DNA of 34,608 nt from an uncultured Saprospiraceae bacterium (GCA_937926205.1 CALEYL010000033.1:1-34608); one strand, 5' to 3'. Counted from the first letter of the stretch, positions 16,828 to 26,294 are shown. Notes: a model not told the origin generated them from the sequence alone. Numbers and translations are program-made.

Positions 16828-19245
16828 ATGTTTCTCATGAAAAAAGTGGTACTTTTTACACTTGCCTGTTGCATCGGAATGGCCTCTTTATTTGGTCAAA
16901 AAATACCTGCTATGGGTATTAAGTATCAGGCAGTTCTGCGGGATGCATCCGGACAGGTTCTGGCGGATCAGGATGTAAGCCTGCGTATTCGTTTACTATC
17001 CGGAGATGAAAACGGGAAGGAAGTTTACAGCGAGTTCCACCGTGTAACCACAACGAATTTAGGGCTTATTGCCCTGAATGTGGGTGAAGGGAAAGTTTTG
17101 GCCGGTGATTTTTCAAAAATCCCGTGGAGTGAATACAACATCTGGATGGAACTTGGCCTGGATGAACAGGGAGGCAATGATTTTGTGGTCATTTCTGCTT
17201 CGAAACTACTGGCTGTACCCTATGCATTTCATTCAGGAACGGCCGATGCCCTTACAGGAGGCGATCAGGGAGAAGAAAAAGTAGCAGCTTACTGGAAGAC
17301 GAACGGTAACGATGCCAGTTTTCCCGGCTTCCATTTTTTAGGTACGATTGACAACCGGGATCTGGTTGTGAAAACAACCAATCTGGAAAGAATGCGCATT
17401 TACGCTACCGGCAATGTAGCCATTAACAACAGCCTGAACATTGGCGATGACTTAAACGTGGCAGATGACGCTACCATTGGAGGCGACCTGGTCATAAATG
17501 GGGCGCTGACCGTATTTGATTTAACTGTGTTGAACAATGCCGCTATCGGAAACGATTTAACCGTTGGCAATGATGCCACCGTAACCGACGACCTCAATGT
17601 AGGCGGCAACGCTGAAATCGATGGCAGTGCAAGCGTGGGGACAGATTTGACGGTCGCTAACGATGCAACCATAAACAACCACCTGACAGTGAATGGTAAT
17701 GCTGAAGTAACAGGCAGCACGGATGTCGGAACCGATCTGGGTGTCGCCAACGATGCTACAATCAGCAATGACCTTAATGTAGGTGGAGATGCAATTATTA
17801 CGGGACTTCTGGATGCTAACGGAGACGCTGAAATCAGCGGAAATACGTTAATCGGCTCCAGTCTTAGCGTTACCGACACCACCTTCCTAACAGGGCCTCT
17901 GTATGCTAACGGAGGTGCTAACGTCAGCGGAAATACGACAATCAGCTCCAATCTCAGCGTAGGCGGAACCACCACCCTGACAGGACTGCTGGATGCTAAC
18001 GGCGGTGCTGACATCAGCGGAAATACAGCAATCGGCTCCAATCTCACCGTAGGCGGAACCACCACCCTGACAGGACTGCTGGATGCTAACGGCGGTGCTG
18101 ACATCAGCGGAAATACAGCAATCGGCTCCAATCTCACCGTAGGCGGAACCACCACCCTGACAGGGCTGCTGGATGCTAACGGAGGCGCTGACATCAGCGG
18201 AAGCGCGACGATCGGTTCCAACCTGACGGTAACCAACAACATCAATACCACTAACGGCGATATCACAGCAGGGGATGACCTTATTGCAACTGATGACGTT
18301 TCTGTTGGCGATGATCTTACCGTGGGGGGAAATGCTGTCATCAATAACCTGGCATATATTGGCGCTGGTAGCGCCCCTTACGGCAATGTCGGCTTAACCA
18401 TTCGTTCCGACTACACCTATTCAATTCGTTCTGAACTTGCCAATGGCAATTTTCTGTTTCATTTACGCAACGACGGCCAGGGATTTTTCTCCCATAAGGA
18501 TGGCGGCTCGCAAGGCACTACCGGTTCTTATACCCTTTTGCTGGAAAACCCCGATCAGGGCATGTTTATCCGCATCAACAAGCAAAACCCGACTGCTGAC
18601 AACAATTTCATCATCTTTACCCAGCTGAATTCAGGCGGTGGCACTGTAGTAGCCGGCCGGATTGAGTCCAATGGTTCGGGTGGCGTAACCTATGGTTCGG
18701 GCGGCGCCGATTATGCGGAATACCTGGAGCGGGAAAGCGATGAAACACCAATGACTTATGGAGACATCGTCGGCGTACACAACGGTGTCGTCAGCCGGAA
18801 AACAACAGCTGCAAACCGCATGATGGTGGTCACCAATCGCCCCGTTGTATTGGGTAACATGCCCGAAGATAACGACGAATCGAAATATGAAAAAGTAGGC
18901 TTTATGGGACAGCTTCCTGTAAAAGTATGGGGTAAAGTGCAGGCCGGCGACTACATTCTCCCAAGCGGGAAAGAAGACGGTTCAGGCATCGCCCGTTCCC
19001 CGGAAGCCATGCAGATTGAAGATTACAGCCGTATTGTCGGCGTGGCATGGGAAGGTTCGGAAGATAACGACCTGAAATACATTCACACGGCCATCGGTCT
19101 CAACCAAAACGATCTCGTGAAGGTAGCAGCCAGCCAGCAGGCAGAAATTGCCCAATTAAAATCGGAGCAAACGGCCCTGCAAAACCAGTATTCCGAACTG
19201 CTGGAAAAAGTGAATCAACTGCTGGAAAAGCAGAATAATCGTTAA
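16828..19245 (+). CDS. Secreted repeat fibre-like protein with phage-appendage-like C-terminus
   Basis: The protein has 805 residues; a second ATG at 16837 (MKKVVLFTLACCIGMASLFG) would also give a good signal peptide. Residues about 25-140 match a common Bacteroidota secreted domain (GIKYQAVLRDASGQVLADQD ... LLAVPYAFHSGTADALTGGD). Residues about 200-500 are low-complexity strand-turn repeats (D-L-x-V-x-x-D-A-T-I, then 30-residue LDANGGADISGNT units), likely a beta-helix or trimeric fibre. The C-terminal part starts with GSGGADYAEYLERE and GDIVGVHNGVV, resembling the peptidase G2-type region of phage neck and tail appendages that can cut itself. The protein ends in a heptad coiled coil (about 765-803), consistent with trimer formation. 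No T9SS tail is seen. A surface fibre is inferred. Confidence 0.8.
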   Translation: MFLMKKVVLFTLACCIGMASLFGQKIPAMGIKYQAVLRDASGQVLADQDVSLRIRLLSGDENGKEVYSEFHRVTTTNLGLIALNVGEGKVLAGDFSKIPWSEYNIWMELGLDEQGGNDFVVISASKLLAVPYAFHSGTADALTGGDQGEEKVAAYWKTNGNDASFPGFHFLGTIDNRDLVVKTTNLERMRIYATGNVAINNSLNIGDDLNVADDATIGGDLVINGALTVFDLTVLNNAAIGNDLTVGNDATVTDDLNVGGNAEIDGSASVGTDLTVANDATINNHLTVNGNAEVTGSTDVGTDLGVANDATISNDLNVGGDAIITGLLDANGDAEISGNTLIGSSLSVTDTTFLTGPLYANGGANVSGNTTISSNLSVGGTTTLTGLLDANGGADISGNTAIGSNLTVGGTTTLTGLLDANGGADISGNTAIGSNLTVGGTTTLTGLLDANGGADISGSATIGSNLTVTNNINTTNGDITAGDDLIATDDVSVGDDLTVGGNAVINNLAYIGAGSAPYGNVGLTIRSDYTYSIRSELANGNFLFHLRNDGQGFFSHKDGGSQGTTGSYTLLLENPDQGMFIRINKQNPTADNNFIIFTQLNSGGGTVVAGRIESNGSGGVTYGSGGADYAEYLERESDETPMTYGDIVGVHNGVVSRKTTAANRMMVVTNRPVVLGNMPEDNDESKYEKVGFMGQLPVKVWGKVQAGDYILPSGKEDGSGIARSPEAMQIEDYSRIVGVAWEGSEDNDLKYIHTAIGLNQNDLVKVAASQQAEIAQLKSEQTALQNQYSELLEKVNQLLEKQNNR
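17809..18228 (+). repeat. Tandem 90-bp coding repeats
   Basis: Units beginning CT(G/T)GATGCTAAC (or CTGTATGCTAAC) start at 17809, 17899, 17989, 18079 and 18169, a period of exactly 90 bp (30 codons). The units at 17989 and 18079 are almost identical base for base. They encode LDANGGADISGNTAIGSNLT followed by VGGTTTLTGL. Upstream (about 17440-17800) a more diverged version of the same strand-turn pattern is seen. Confidence 0.9.
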
Positions 19246-19273
19246 GCTTCTTTTTCTTTAAGAAGTGAACCAG

Positions 19274-19306
19274 CAAGAGGCATCCCGGGATCCGGGATGT
19301 CTCTTG
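19274..19306 (+). terminator. Terminator-like hairpin after the repeat-protein gene
   Basis: CAAGAGGCATCCCG (from 19274) pairs with CGGGATGTCTCTTG (to 19306), with one G-U pair and a tight GATC-type loop. It lies 28 bp after the stop at 19245. The T-run after it is weak and delayed (GCTTTTTG), so termination is likely rather than certain. Confidence 0.6.
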
Positions 19307-19407
19307 TCATTTCAGCTGCTTTTTGAAACCGCATCATTGCCCCTTATTCCAATGTTTTTGCACACATTCTGGAAAAATCTTACCTTTCTTGCAAATCCAA
19401 TGCAGCC

Positions 19408-19860
19408 ATGCTCATCGAAACGCTGAAAGCCCTGTTTGTCCGCGACCTTGCCCGCCTGAAACAGGAAATGGAATTGTATCAGAAAGAACAAGACATCTGG
19501 ATTGTCGACAAAGGCATTGCCAATTCTGCCGGCAACCTCTGCCTGCATCTCTGTGGTAACCTGCGTGCATTCATCGGTGCAGAGTTTGGCCAAAGTGGCT
19601 ATATTCGTAACCGCGACGCCGAGTTTTCGCTGAAAAATATCCCCCGCACCGAACTGGTCGCAGACGTAGACAAAACCATTGCAGAAATCGAACATGCTCT
19701 TGACCAGCTTAGTGAAGCCCAACTTGAGGAAGAATACCCGAAACAGGTCTTCGGCAAACCCATGACAACCGGGTATTTTCTGGTGCATTTGGCCACACAT
19801 CTGGGATACCATTTGGGTCAGGTGAATTACCACAGAAGGTTATTGGAATCAAAAGCCTAA
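19408..19860 (+). CDS. DinB-like (DUF1572 type) four-helix protein
   Basis: The 150-residue protein has the DinB/YfiT-like four-helix pattern with His residues placed for a metal site. The first is in the N-terminal helix pair (NSAGNLCLHLCGNLRAFIGA, about 39-58) and two are in the last helix (YFLVHLATHLGYHLGQVNYH, about 124-143). The YIRNRDAEFSLKNIPRTELV segment is typical of DUF1572. Known members include thiol transferases that use bacillithiol or mycothiol, but most have no assigned reaction. A promoter-like pair, TTTTG (19354-19358) with TACCTTTC about 20 bases later, lies just before the gene. The next gene starts 10 bp downstream, so the two are probably co-transcribed. Confidence 0.85.
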   Translation: MLIETLKALFVRDLARLKQEMELYQKEQDIWIVDKGIANSAGNLCLHLCGNLRAFIGAEFGQSGYIRNRDAEFSLKNIPRTELVADVDKTIAEIEHALDQLSEAQLEEEYPKQVFGKPMTTGYFLVHLATHLGYHLGQVNYHRRLLESKA

Positions 19861-19870
19861 ACACCATAAC

Positions 19871-22800
19871 ATGACAAAACGAATCCTCCTGCTCACATTT
19901 GCCCTTGCTTTGTTTTCTGGTGCCACTGCGCAACGCAACAAAAAAGTACCGGCAACGCCGGCTCAGACGCCTGCAACAACCACTACAGACCTCAACGCCT
20001 TTTATAAACCCGTAAAATGGCGCAGCATTGGGCCCTTCAGAGGCGGCCGATCCGTGACAGCTACCGGTGTTGTGGGTGACATCAATACCTATTACATGGG
20101 CACTACCGGCGGCGGTGTCTGGAAAACAGATGACCTGGGCATGTCCTGGAAAAACATCTCGGACGGATTCTTCAAAACAGGCTCCGTTGGCGCCATCTCT
20201 GTTTCTGAAAGCGACCCGAATGTCGTGTACGTAGGCATGGGTGAACACGCCGTGCGCGGTGTTATGACCCACCACGGTGATGGCGTTTACAAATCAACCG
20301 ACGCCGGCAAAACCTGGAAAAAAATGGGGCTGGATCTGACCCAGCACATTTCACGCATCGCCATTGACCCCAGGGATCCGAATACCGTTTTTGTGGCAGC
20401 ACAAGGTGCGCTGTACAGCCACTCTGCCGACCGTGGGGTATACAAAACGACCGATGGCGGCGTCACCTGGAACAAAGTTTTGTATGTAGACGATAAAACC
20501 GGTTGTGTCGAGCTGTCTATGGACATGAATAACCCGAGGGTGCTCTATGCCGCGATGAACGAATATGGCCGTTTGCCCTGGAAAGTCATCAGTGGCGGCG
20601 CTGGTAGCGGGTTGTACAAATCTGTTGACGGCGGTACAAGCTGGGAAAAAATACAGGATGGCCTGCCCAAAGAATTGGGGAAAATGGCCGTAGCTGTCTG
20701 CCGTTCCAATTCCGACCGGGTGTACCTGCTGCTCGAAAGCGATTCCGACAAAGAACTGGGCGGCTTGTTTGTTTCGAACAATGCCGGCAAAAACTGGACC
20801 CGCGTCACCAATGACCATCGCCTCATTCAACGGGCCTGGTATTACATAGAGGTGTTTACCGATCCAAAAAATGACAATACCGTTTATGTGTTGAGCGCCC
20901 CGGCACTGCGCTCTACGGATGGCGGAAAAACCTGGGAAGAGCTCGGCGGAACCCACGGCGATTTCCACGACTTGTGGATTAACCCCGACAACCCCAAAAA
21001 CATGGTCATTTCCAACGACGGCGGCGCAGCCATTACGGTCAACTACGGCAAAACCTGGTCTACGCAGGACAACATGCCCACAGCACAATTTTACCGGATC
21101 AACGTCGACAACGGATTTCCTTACCGCATTTACGGCGGCCAGCAGGACAACTCTTCCGTTTCTATTGCCAGCCGGGAATTGGGCAGCGGCGGCATCACGA
21201 CAGAAAGCTGGACTTATTCTGCGGGCGGAGAAAGCGCTTTCCTGGCTTTTAACCCCGACGATCCGCGCTATGTGATGGGTGGCAGCTATCTGGGTACCAT
21301 CGAAGTACTGGACACCAAAGCACAGGCGGGCACCAACATTATGGCGGCGCCCATCCAATACCTCGGGCGCGACGCCAAAGACATGAAATACCGTTTCAAC
21401 TGGAACGCCCCCATCATCTGGTCGAAGCACGAACCCAATACTTTTTACCATGGCGCTCAATACCTGCTGCGTACCCGGGATATGGGGCGCACCTGGACGG
21501 AGGTGTCGCCAGACCTGACCCGAAACGAAAAAGACAAACAGGGCAAAGGCGGCGGCCCCTACACCAACGAAGCGGTGGGTGCTGAAAATTATGGCACCCT
21601 AAGCTATGTGATGGAATCGCCATACGAAAAAGGCGTCATTTGGACCGGCAGCGATGATGGTCTGGTTCATTTGACCAGAGACGGCGGCGCTACCTGGCAG
21701 AACGTAACTCCAGCCGGTCTGGCAGAATGCCTGATCAATGCGATAGAGGTTTCGCCGCACGACAAAGCGACAGCCTACATTGCCACAACCCGCTACAAAT
21801 TCAACGACCATACGCCTGCGCTTTACAAAACAACGGATTATGGCCGTACCTGGACGAATATCAGCAAGGGCATTCCTTATGGCGCTTTTACCCGCGTTGT
21901 CCGGGAAGACGATCAACGAAAAGATTTGCTTTATGCCGGTACAGAAACAGGCGTCTACCTTTCCTGGGATGGCGGAAAAAACTGGTCGCCATTTCAGCTG
22001 AATTTACCTGTTGCTCCCATTACCGACCTGAGGGTACACCAGGGCGATCTCATAGCAGCGACGTCCGGGCGCTCTTTCTGGATTTTGGACGATCTGGGTT
22101 TGTTGCGCCAGTACAACCCAAAAGTGGACAGCTTTGCTTTGTTCCGGCCTGAAGCCGCCATGCTGGTCAACGGGCGCAGCGAACTCAATTCATCCAATCC
22201 CGGTTTTGACGGCAGCAACCCTGAACGGGGTGTAAATCCTGCAACAGGAGCGGTTATTTATTACCACTTGCCGACTTTAAAAGCCGACGATTTGCTGGTG
22301 ATGGAAATTCGGGATGCCGCAGGCAACCTCGTGCGCAGTTTTAGTTCCAAAGCCGATTCTACATTTCAGGAATACGACGGCGGGCCTTCTGCCGAGCCTG
22401 TTCTGTCCAAATCAAAAGGCCTCAACCGCTTTGTATGGAACCTCCGCCACGCTACCATTCCCGGCATTCCGGGCGCTTACATCGAAAGCAGCTACAGCGG
22501 CCACAAAGCGCCTCCCGGGAAATACACCGTTACCCTGAAATCGGGCGCCCAATCTGCGTCGACAATGGTGGAAATTCTCCCAAATCCGCTCTATCCTACA
22601 GATGCTAAAACCTATCAGGAATACGATGCACTGATGAGCCGGATGGAGGCAGAGGTAACCAAAATGCACCGGATGGTGAATACGCTGTACAACAAACGTC
22701 AGCAATTGGAAGGACTTTTAGCCACTTTACCTGCCGACGAAAAATACAACACCCTCCGGAAAGAGGGGCAGGATCTTGTAAAACGGATGCAGGCATGGGA

Positions 22801-23065
22801 CGAAGACATGATTCAGCGCAAATCGAAAGCATACGATGACGTGGAAAATTTCCCCAATAAATTTACGGCCAATTACCTGTTTATGATCAACCACAATGAA
22901 AGCGATATTCCCCGCGTCAACCAACCTACGCTGGATCGTTTAGCTGAACTGACAGCAGAATGGGCTGCACTGGAGGCAAGAGGCAGGGCTTTGCTGAAGC
23001 AGGATTTACCGGCTTTGAACAAACGTTTTTGGGATATGGGGGTTGGCGCCATTTGGAAGGAGTAA
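19871..23065 (+). CDS. Large secreted sortilin/BNR-type beta-propeller protein
   Basis: The 1064-residue protein has a signal peptide (MTKRILLLTFALALFSGATA-Q). Most of the rest is a ten-bladed-type propeller built of BNR/VPS10-like repeats. Asp-box motifs of the form S-x-D-x-G-x-T-W recur: STDAGKTWKKM, TTDGGVTWNKV, SVDGGTSWEKI, STDGGKTWEEL, TRDGGATWQNV, SWDGGKNWSPF. The opening WRSIGPFRGGRSVTATGVVG and GGVWKTDD are a hallmark of this Bacteroidota/Acidobacteriota family, often annotated as glycosyl hydrolase or VPS10 protein. From about residue 760 there is a beta-sandwich-like part (LVMEIRDAAGNLVRSF, LNRFVWNLRHATIPGIPGAY, PPGKYTVTLKSG), then a helical C-terminus. No catalytic residues could be assigned. 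It probably sits in the periplasm or is released. It follows the DinB-like gene by 10 bp. Confidence 0.88.
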   Translation: MTKRILLLTFALALFSGATAQRNKKVPATPAQTPATTTTDLNAFYKPVKWRSIGPFRGGRSVTATGVVGDINTYYMGTTGGGVWKTDDLGMSWKNISDGFFKTGSVGAISVSESDPNVVYVGMGEHAVRGVMTHHGDGVYKSTDAGKTWKKMGLDLTQHISRIAIDPRDPNTVFVAAQGALYSHSADRGVYKTTDGGVTWNKVLYVDDKTGCVELSMDMNNPRVLYAAMNEYGRLPWKVISGGAGSGLYKSVDGGTSWEKIQDGLPKELGKMAVAVCRSNSDRVYLLLESDSDKELGGLFVSNNAGKNWTRVTNDHRLIQRAWYYIEVFTDPKNDNTVYVLSAPALRSTDGGKTWEELGGTHGDFHDLWINPDNPKNMVISNDGGAAITVNYGKTWSTQDNMPTAQFYRINVDNGFPYRIYGGQQDNSSVSIASRELGSGGITTESWTYSAGGESAFLAFNPDDPRYVMGGSYLGTIEVLDTKAQAGTNIMAAPIQYLGRDAKDMKYRFNWNAPIIWSKHEPNTFYHGAQYLLRTRDMGRTWTEVSPDLTRNEKDKQGKGGGPYTNEAVGAENYGTLSYVMESPYEKGVIWTGSDDGLVHLTRDGGATWQNVTPAGLAECLINAIEVSPHDKATAYIATTRYKFNDHTPALYKTTDYGRTWTNISKGIPYGAFTRVVREDDQRKDLLYAGTETGVYLSWDGGKNWSPFQLNLPVAPITDLRVHQGDLIAATSGRSFWILDDLGLLRQYNPKVDSFALFRPEAAMLVNGRSELNSSNPGFDGSNPERGVNPATGAVIYYHLPTLKADDLLVMEIRDAAGNLVRSFSSKADSTFQEYDGGPSAEPVLSKSKGLNRFVWNLRHATIPGIPGAYIESSYSGHKAPPGKYTVTLKSGAQSASTMVEILPNPLYPTDAKTYQEYDALMSRMEAEVTKMHRMVNTLYNKRQQLEGLLATLPADEKYNTLRKEGQDLVKRMQAWDEDMIQRKSKAYDDVENFPNKFTANYLFMINHNESDIPRVNQPTLDRLAELTAEWAALEARGRALLKQDLPALNKRFWDMGVGAIWKE

Positions 23066-23115
23066 ATATTGAGCAGAAAGCTAAAAGAGGTGAATCGGGA
23101 ATAAATCCTTAATAA

Positions 23116-24723
23116 ATGAGCAAAATAAAAACCCTGCAATTTGAGGAATTGCCAGATAGAAGCCCACAGCCTTATCAGGTAAACGGGCTCGATCTGGTCA
23201 TCATAAAATATGAGGAGAACGTTTCGGTTTTGTACGGCAGGTGCCTGCACAGAGGGGCGCTTTTAGCCGATGGCTACATTCAGGGCGACAACCTGATCTG
23301 CGGATTACACGGCTGGGATTACCGGTACGACACCGGCGTTTCTGAGTACAACAACCAGGAGGCCCTTTACAAATTCAAAACTGAAGTTAAAGACGGTTAC
23401 ATCTGGGTAGACGAAGCGGAAATCAATCAATACCTGCTCAAACACCCGCAACCGTTTAAGCGGGACGAATACCTCGGGCAATATGCCGATACGCACCCCG
23501 AGGACACCGAACCCTACACTTCTTACATCAAAGAACTTTCCCGGAATGGCTTGAAAAATTATGGGCACCACGGCCCGTCGGCAAGCATGGGGGTCAACCG
23601 GAATTTGCTTCCCAAGTGGGAAAACATCCAGTTTTTGCCCGCTCAATTATCCAGAAGACCCTTGCTGGATGAAGATGAAGTGGAAACAGGCGTGGTAATC
23701 GGACCGAACGCTAAAAAGCCCCTGCGCCTCGACATTCCCTTATTCGTGTCGGACATGAGTTTTGGCGCTTTATCCCGGGAGGCAAAAATAGCTTTGTCGA
23801 AAGGCGCCGAAATGGCCGGAACCGGAATTTGCTCCGGAGAAGGCGGCATGCTTCCGGAAGAACAGGCCAACAACTCGAAATACTTTTATGAACTGGCATC
23901 CGCTAAATTTGGCTTTTCCTGGGAGAAGGTGATGAAAGCGCAGGCCTTCCACTTTAAAGGAGGACAAGGCGCCAAAACCGGAACCGGCGGACATTTGCCG
24001 GGAGTTAAGGTCAGCAAAGAAATAGCCGAAGTGCGTGGTTTGAAAGAAGGCCAGCCGGCGATATCCCCCGCTGCATTTTCTGACCTGCGCACACCGGAAG
24101 ATTTTGCGCACTTTGCCGAAGAGGTGCGCCAAAGAACTGGCGGCATCCCCATCGGCTTTAAAATAGCCGCCAGCCACATAGAAGACGACATTGACTTTGC
24201 CTTAAAAGCAGGCGTAGATTACATCATCCTGGATGGACGCGGCGGCGGCACAGGATCAGCGCCCAGCATTTTGCGCGACAACATCAATGTGCCCACCATA
24301 CCGGCTCTGGCCCGGGCCAGGAAGCATTTAGACAAATTGGGCAGAAGGGACATTACACTCGTCATCACCGGAGGTCTGCGCGTTCCGGAAGATTTTGCCA
24401 AGGCCATGATGCTGGGCGCCGACGCCGTAGCGGTCTCCAATGCGGCCTTGCAGGCCATCGGATGCTTAGGCATGCGCGCTTGCGGCAGCAACAATTGCCC
24501 GGTAGGCATCGCCACCCAAAAAGATAGCCTGAGGAGCCGGCTGATCATTGAAGCATCTGCAAAACAATTAGCAACTTTCTTCCGGGCATCCTCCGATTTG
24601 ATGAAAGTCATTGCCAGAAGCTGCGGGCATGATGCTTTCACAAAATTCAATTTTAATGATTTGTCGACATTGGATTATCAAATGCACCTGCTGAGCGGCA
24701 TCAAATATGCGGGGGTAGAATAA
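23116..24723 (+). CDS. FMN-binding glutamate synthase-like protein with N-terminal Rieske domain
   Basis: The 535-residue protein fuses two redox modules. The N-terminal Rieske domain (about 1-105) binds a 2Fe-2S cluster through C43-x-H45 and C62-x-x-H65 (RCLHRG ... ICGLHGWDY). The rest is a glutamate synthase central/FMN-barrel domain: DIPLFVSDMSFGALS, AKTGTGGHLPGVKVS, DYIILDGRGGGTGSAP and ALARARKHLD. A 3Fe-4S motif of the form C-x5-C-x4-C follows (CLGMRACGSNNCPVGIATQ, about 453). The glutaminase domain of true glutamate synthase is absent, so ammonia from glutamine is not expected. The substrate is unknown; electrons presumably pass between the clusters and FMN. It starts 50 bp after the propeller gene. 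Confidence 0.92.
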   Translation: MSKIKTLQFEELPDRSPQPYQVNGLDLVIIKYEENVSVLYGRCLHRGALLADGYIQGDNLICGLHGWDYRYDTGVSEYNNQEALYKFKTEVKDGYIWVDEAEINQYLLKHPQPFKRDEYLGQYADTHPEDTEPYTSYIKELSRNGLKNYGHHGPSASMGVNRNLLPKWENIQFLPAQLSRRPLLDEDEVETGVVIGPNAKKPLRLDIPLFVSDMSFGALSREAKIALSKGAEMAGTGICSGEGGMLPEEQANNSKYFYELASAKFGFSWEKVMKAQAFHFKGGQGAKTGTGGHLPGVKVSKEIAEVRGLKEGQPAISPAAFSDLRTPEDFAHFAEEVRQRTGGIPIGFKIAASHIEDDIDFALKAGVDYIILDGRGGGTGSAPSILRDNINVPTIPALARARKHLDKLGRRDITLVITGGLRVPEDFAKAMMLGADAVAVSNAALQAIGCLGMRACGSNNCPVGIATQKDSLRSRLIIEASAKQLATFFRASSDLMKVIARSCGHDAFTKFNFNDLSTLDYQMHLLSGIKYAGVE

Positions 24724-24727
24724 GTTC

Positions 24728-24746
24728 AGAGCTTGTTCGGGATTCA
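24728..24746 (+). repeat. Solo end of the palindromic element seen at 26293
   Basis: AGAGCTTGTTCGGGATTCA repeats the left end of the 162-bp element at 26293-26454, with one base missing. It starts four bases after a gene's stop codon, just as the complete copy overlaps one. No matching right end is found before 24902, so this is a truncated copy or a decayed remnant. Confidence 0.6.
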
Positions 24747-24901
24747 ACACCAGATGGTTTGGTTTACTTGTTATCCAGTTGTTAAAACATCCCAAATAGT
24801 CATGGAAAGGTGATTAATAAACCACCTTTGTAAACCATCGAAAAGTATGTTAGTGTATTTTTTGACCAGGGTAACGATTACATTAATAATCCATTAGTCT
24901 C

Positions 24902-25669
24902 ATGAACAATTTCCGGAACAACCCAATTGTGCTTCTTTTTATGCTCATTGCCTTCCTTAGTTTTGGCGCTTCACAGGCTCGTTTATCCGATGAACCAAAA
25001 TTTGAAGTACACAGGATTTACCCTTATATTTTAATGACAAAAGAAGCCTTGAAAAAGGCTGGTAATCTGGCTGATCTGAACAGACATTATCAGGCATCCT
25101 GGGTCAGACAATATATTTCAGTCGAAATTTCGACAATTTATAAAGGTAAAATAATAAAATCCCTTGGTAAAAATGACACCCTCACGCCGGAGCAAAAAGA
25201 ACGGATGAGCGCGTCGGATGCAGGCAAGGATATTTCGGTTACCGTAAAATACATTCCGGAAAACACCTTAAAGGATAATGAACCAAAAGAACTCCATTTT
25301 ACATTTGCGGTTGAGCCTGAAAATCAAGCGCAATATCCTGGCGGACAGCAGCAATTGATAAAATACCTGAAAGAAAATGCCATTGACAAAATCCCTGGCG
25401 CCAGTTTTAAGGGCTATGATTTAAAAGCGGTAAAATTTACGGTTAATGAAGCCGGGGAAATAATCAATGCCCATATATTTGGTTCAGAATATCAAACGTC
25501 CGGAAATAATACAATAGACGGCTTGTTATTGGAAACAGTTCGCAACATGCCATGCTGGAAGCCGGCAGCCTACGCTAACGGCACCAAAGTAAAACAGGAA
25601 TTTGTATTCACCGTTGGCAACATGGAAAACTGCATGATCAATTTGTTAAATATCAAGCGGCGGGAGTGA
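24902..25669 (+). CDS. Secreted protein with TonB C-terminal-like domain
   Basis: This 255-residue protein begins with a signal peptide or anchor (NPIVLLFMLIAFLSFGASQA). The middle (about 40-140) has no recognisable domain. The C-terminal 100 residues resemble the TonB C-terminal domain: YPGGQQQLIKYLKENAI, then VKFTVNEAGEIINAHIFGSE, LLLETVRNMPCWKPAAYANG and TKVKQEFVFTV. In this phylum such domains occur in many proteins besides true TonB. The absence of a proline-rich linker and of a clear ExbB/D-contact membrane anchor argues against an energy transducer. It is probably periplasmic. It precedes the Crp/Fnr gene by 43 bp. Confidence 0.78.
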   Translation: MNNFRNNPIVLLFMLIAFLSFGASQARLSDEPKFEVHRIYPYILMTKEALKKAGNLADLNRHYQASWVRQYISVEISTIYKGKIIKSLGKNDTLTPEQKERMSASDAGKDISVTVKYIPENTLKDNEPKELHFTFAVEPENQAQYPGGQQQLIKYLKENAIDKIPGASFKGYDLKAVKFTVNEAGEIINAHIFGSEYQTSGNNTIDGLLLETVRNMPCWKPAAYANGTKVKQEFVFTVGNMENCMINLLNIKRRE

Positions 25670-25712
25670 TATTCGGGGTTGCGGGATATCAGCGTTGTAT
25701 CCAATTTAAAAA

Positions 25713-26294
25713 ATGACGACAAAACCACTAATTGATTATTTCGAAAATTATCTTCCCTTAAGTGAAGAAGAAAAGTCTTTTTTGGAAGAAGTTTTCAAAG
25801 GGAGAAGGATTAAACGAAGGCAATTTATCCTTCAGGAAGGCGATGTATGCAAATACAACACATTCGTGGTCGAGGGTTGTTTCAGAATGTATACCGTTGA
25901 TGAAAAAGGCAAAGAACACAATCTGCAATTTGCCATTGAGAATTGGTGGATTGGAGACATTGGCAGCTTCCATTCAGAGGAGCCGAGTAAGCTATACATA
26001 GAAGCTCTGGAGAACGCCATTATTCTTCAAATTAAAAAAGCCGATCAGATTAAACTCTTCGTTGATTACCCCAAATTCAATCACATTTTCAGGGTATTCA
26101 CCGAAAACGCATTGGTTAGTGCCCAACGCAGGATTCTTCAAAATATCAGTTCCACCGCGGAGGAACGTTATCTTGATTTTTTAAATCGTTATCCGTACTT
26201 CTTCAACCGCATTTCAAACGTTCAAATCGCTTCATACCTGGGTGTAACACCAGAGTTCCTGAGCACCATTCGGAAAAAGATCGCAAATTCATAG
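25713..26294 (+). CDS. Crp/Fnr family transcriptional regulator
   Basis: This 193-residue regulator has an N-terminal cyclic-nucleotide-binding-type beta roll: FKGRRIKRRQFILQEGDVCK, then FVVEGCFRMYTVDEKGKEHN and NWWIGDIGSFHSEEPS. A dimer helix follows (about 125-150), then a winged helix (ISNVQIASYLGVTPEFLSTI, about 165-184). The canonical cAMP-contact arginine-serine pair is not evident, so the ligand is unknown. The group is common in Bacteroidota, where it often sits beside a flavin- or NAD-linked gene it regulates. The adjacent NmrA-like gene has a 7-bp dyad in its promoter region, a candidate site. The TAG stop lies inside the left end of a palindromic element. Confidence 0.9.
   Translation: MTTKPLIDYFENYLPLSEEEKSFLEEVFKGRRIKRRQFILQEGDVCKYNTFVVEGCFRMYTVDEKGKEHNLQFAIENWWIGDIGSFHSEEPSKLYIEALENAIILQIKKADQIKLFVDYPKFNHIFRVFTENALVSAQRRILQNISSTAEERYLDFLNRYPYFFNRISNVQIASYLGVTPEFLSTIRKKIANS

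Noticed and set aside
17400..18344. A 314-codon open frame on the minus strand
   Set aside because: It lies wholly inside the repeat part of the 805-residue secreted protein, and its product is a low-complexity mirror of those repeats.
20351..21460. A 369-codon open frame on the minus strand
   Set aside because: It is antisense to the propeller gene, which has a signal peptide and clear Asp-box motifs; the antisense product has no domain signs.
24728..24901. A second complete copy of the palindromic element
   Set aside because: Only the left end is present; no right end AACAAGCTCT occurs before the next gene.
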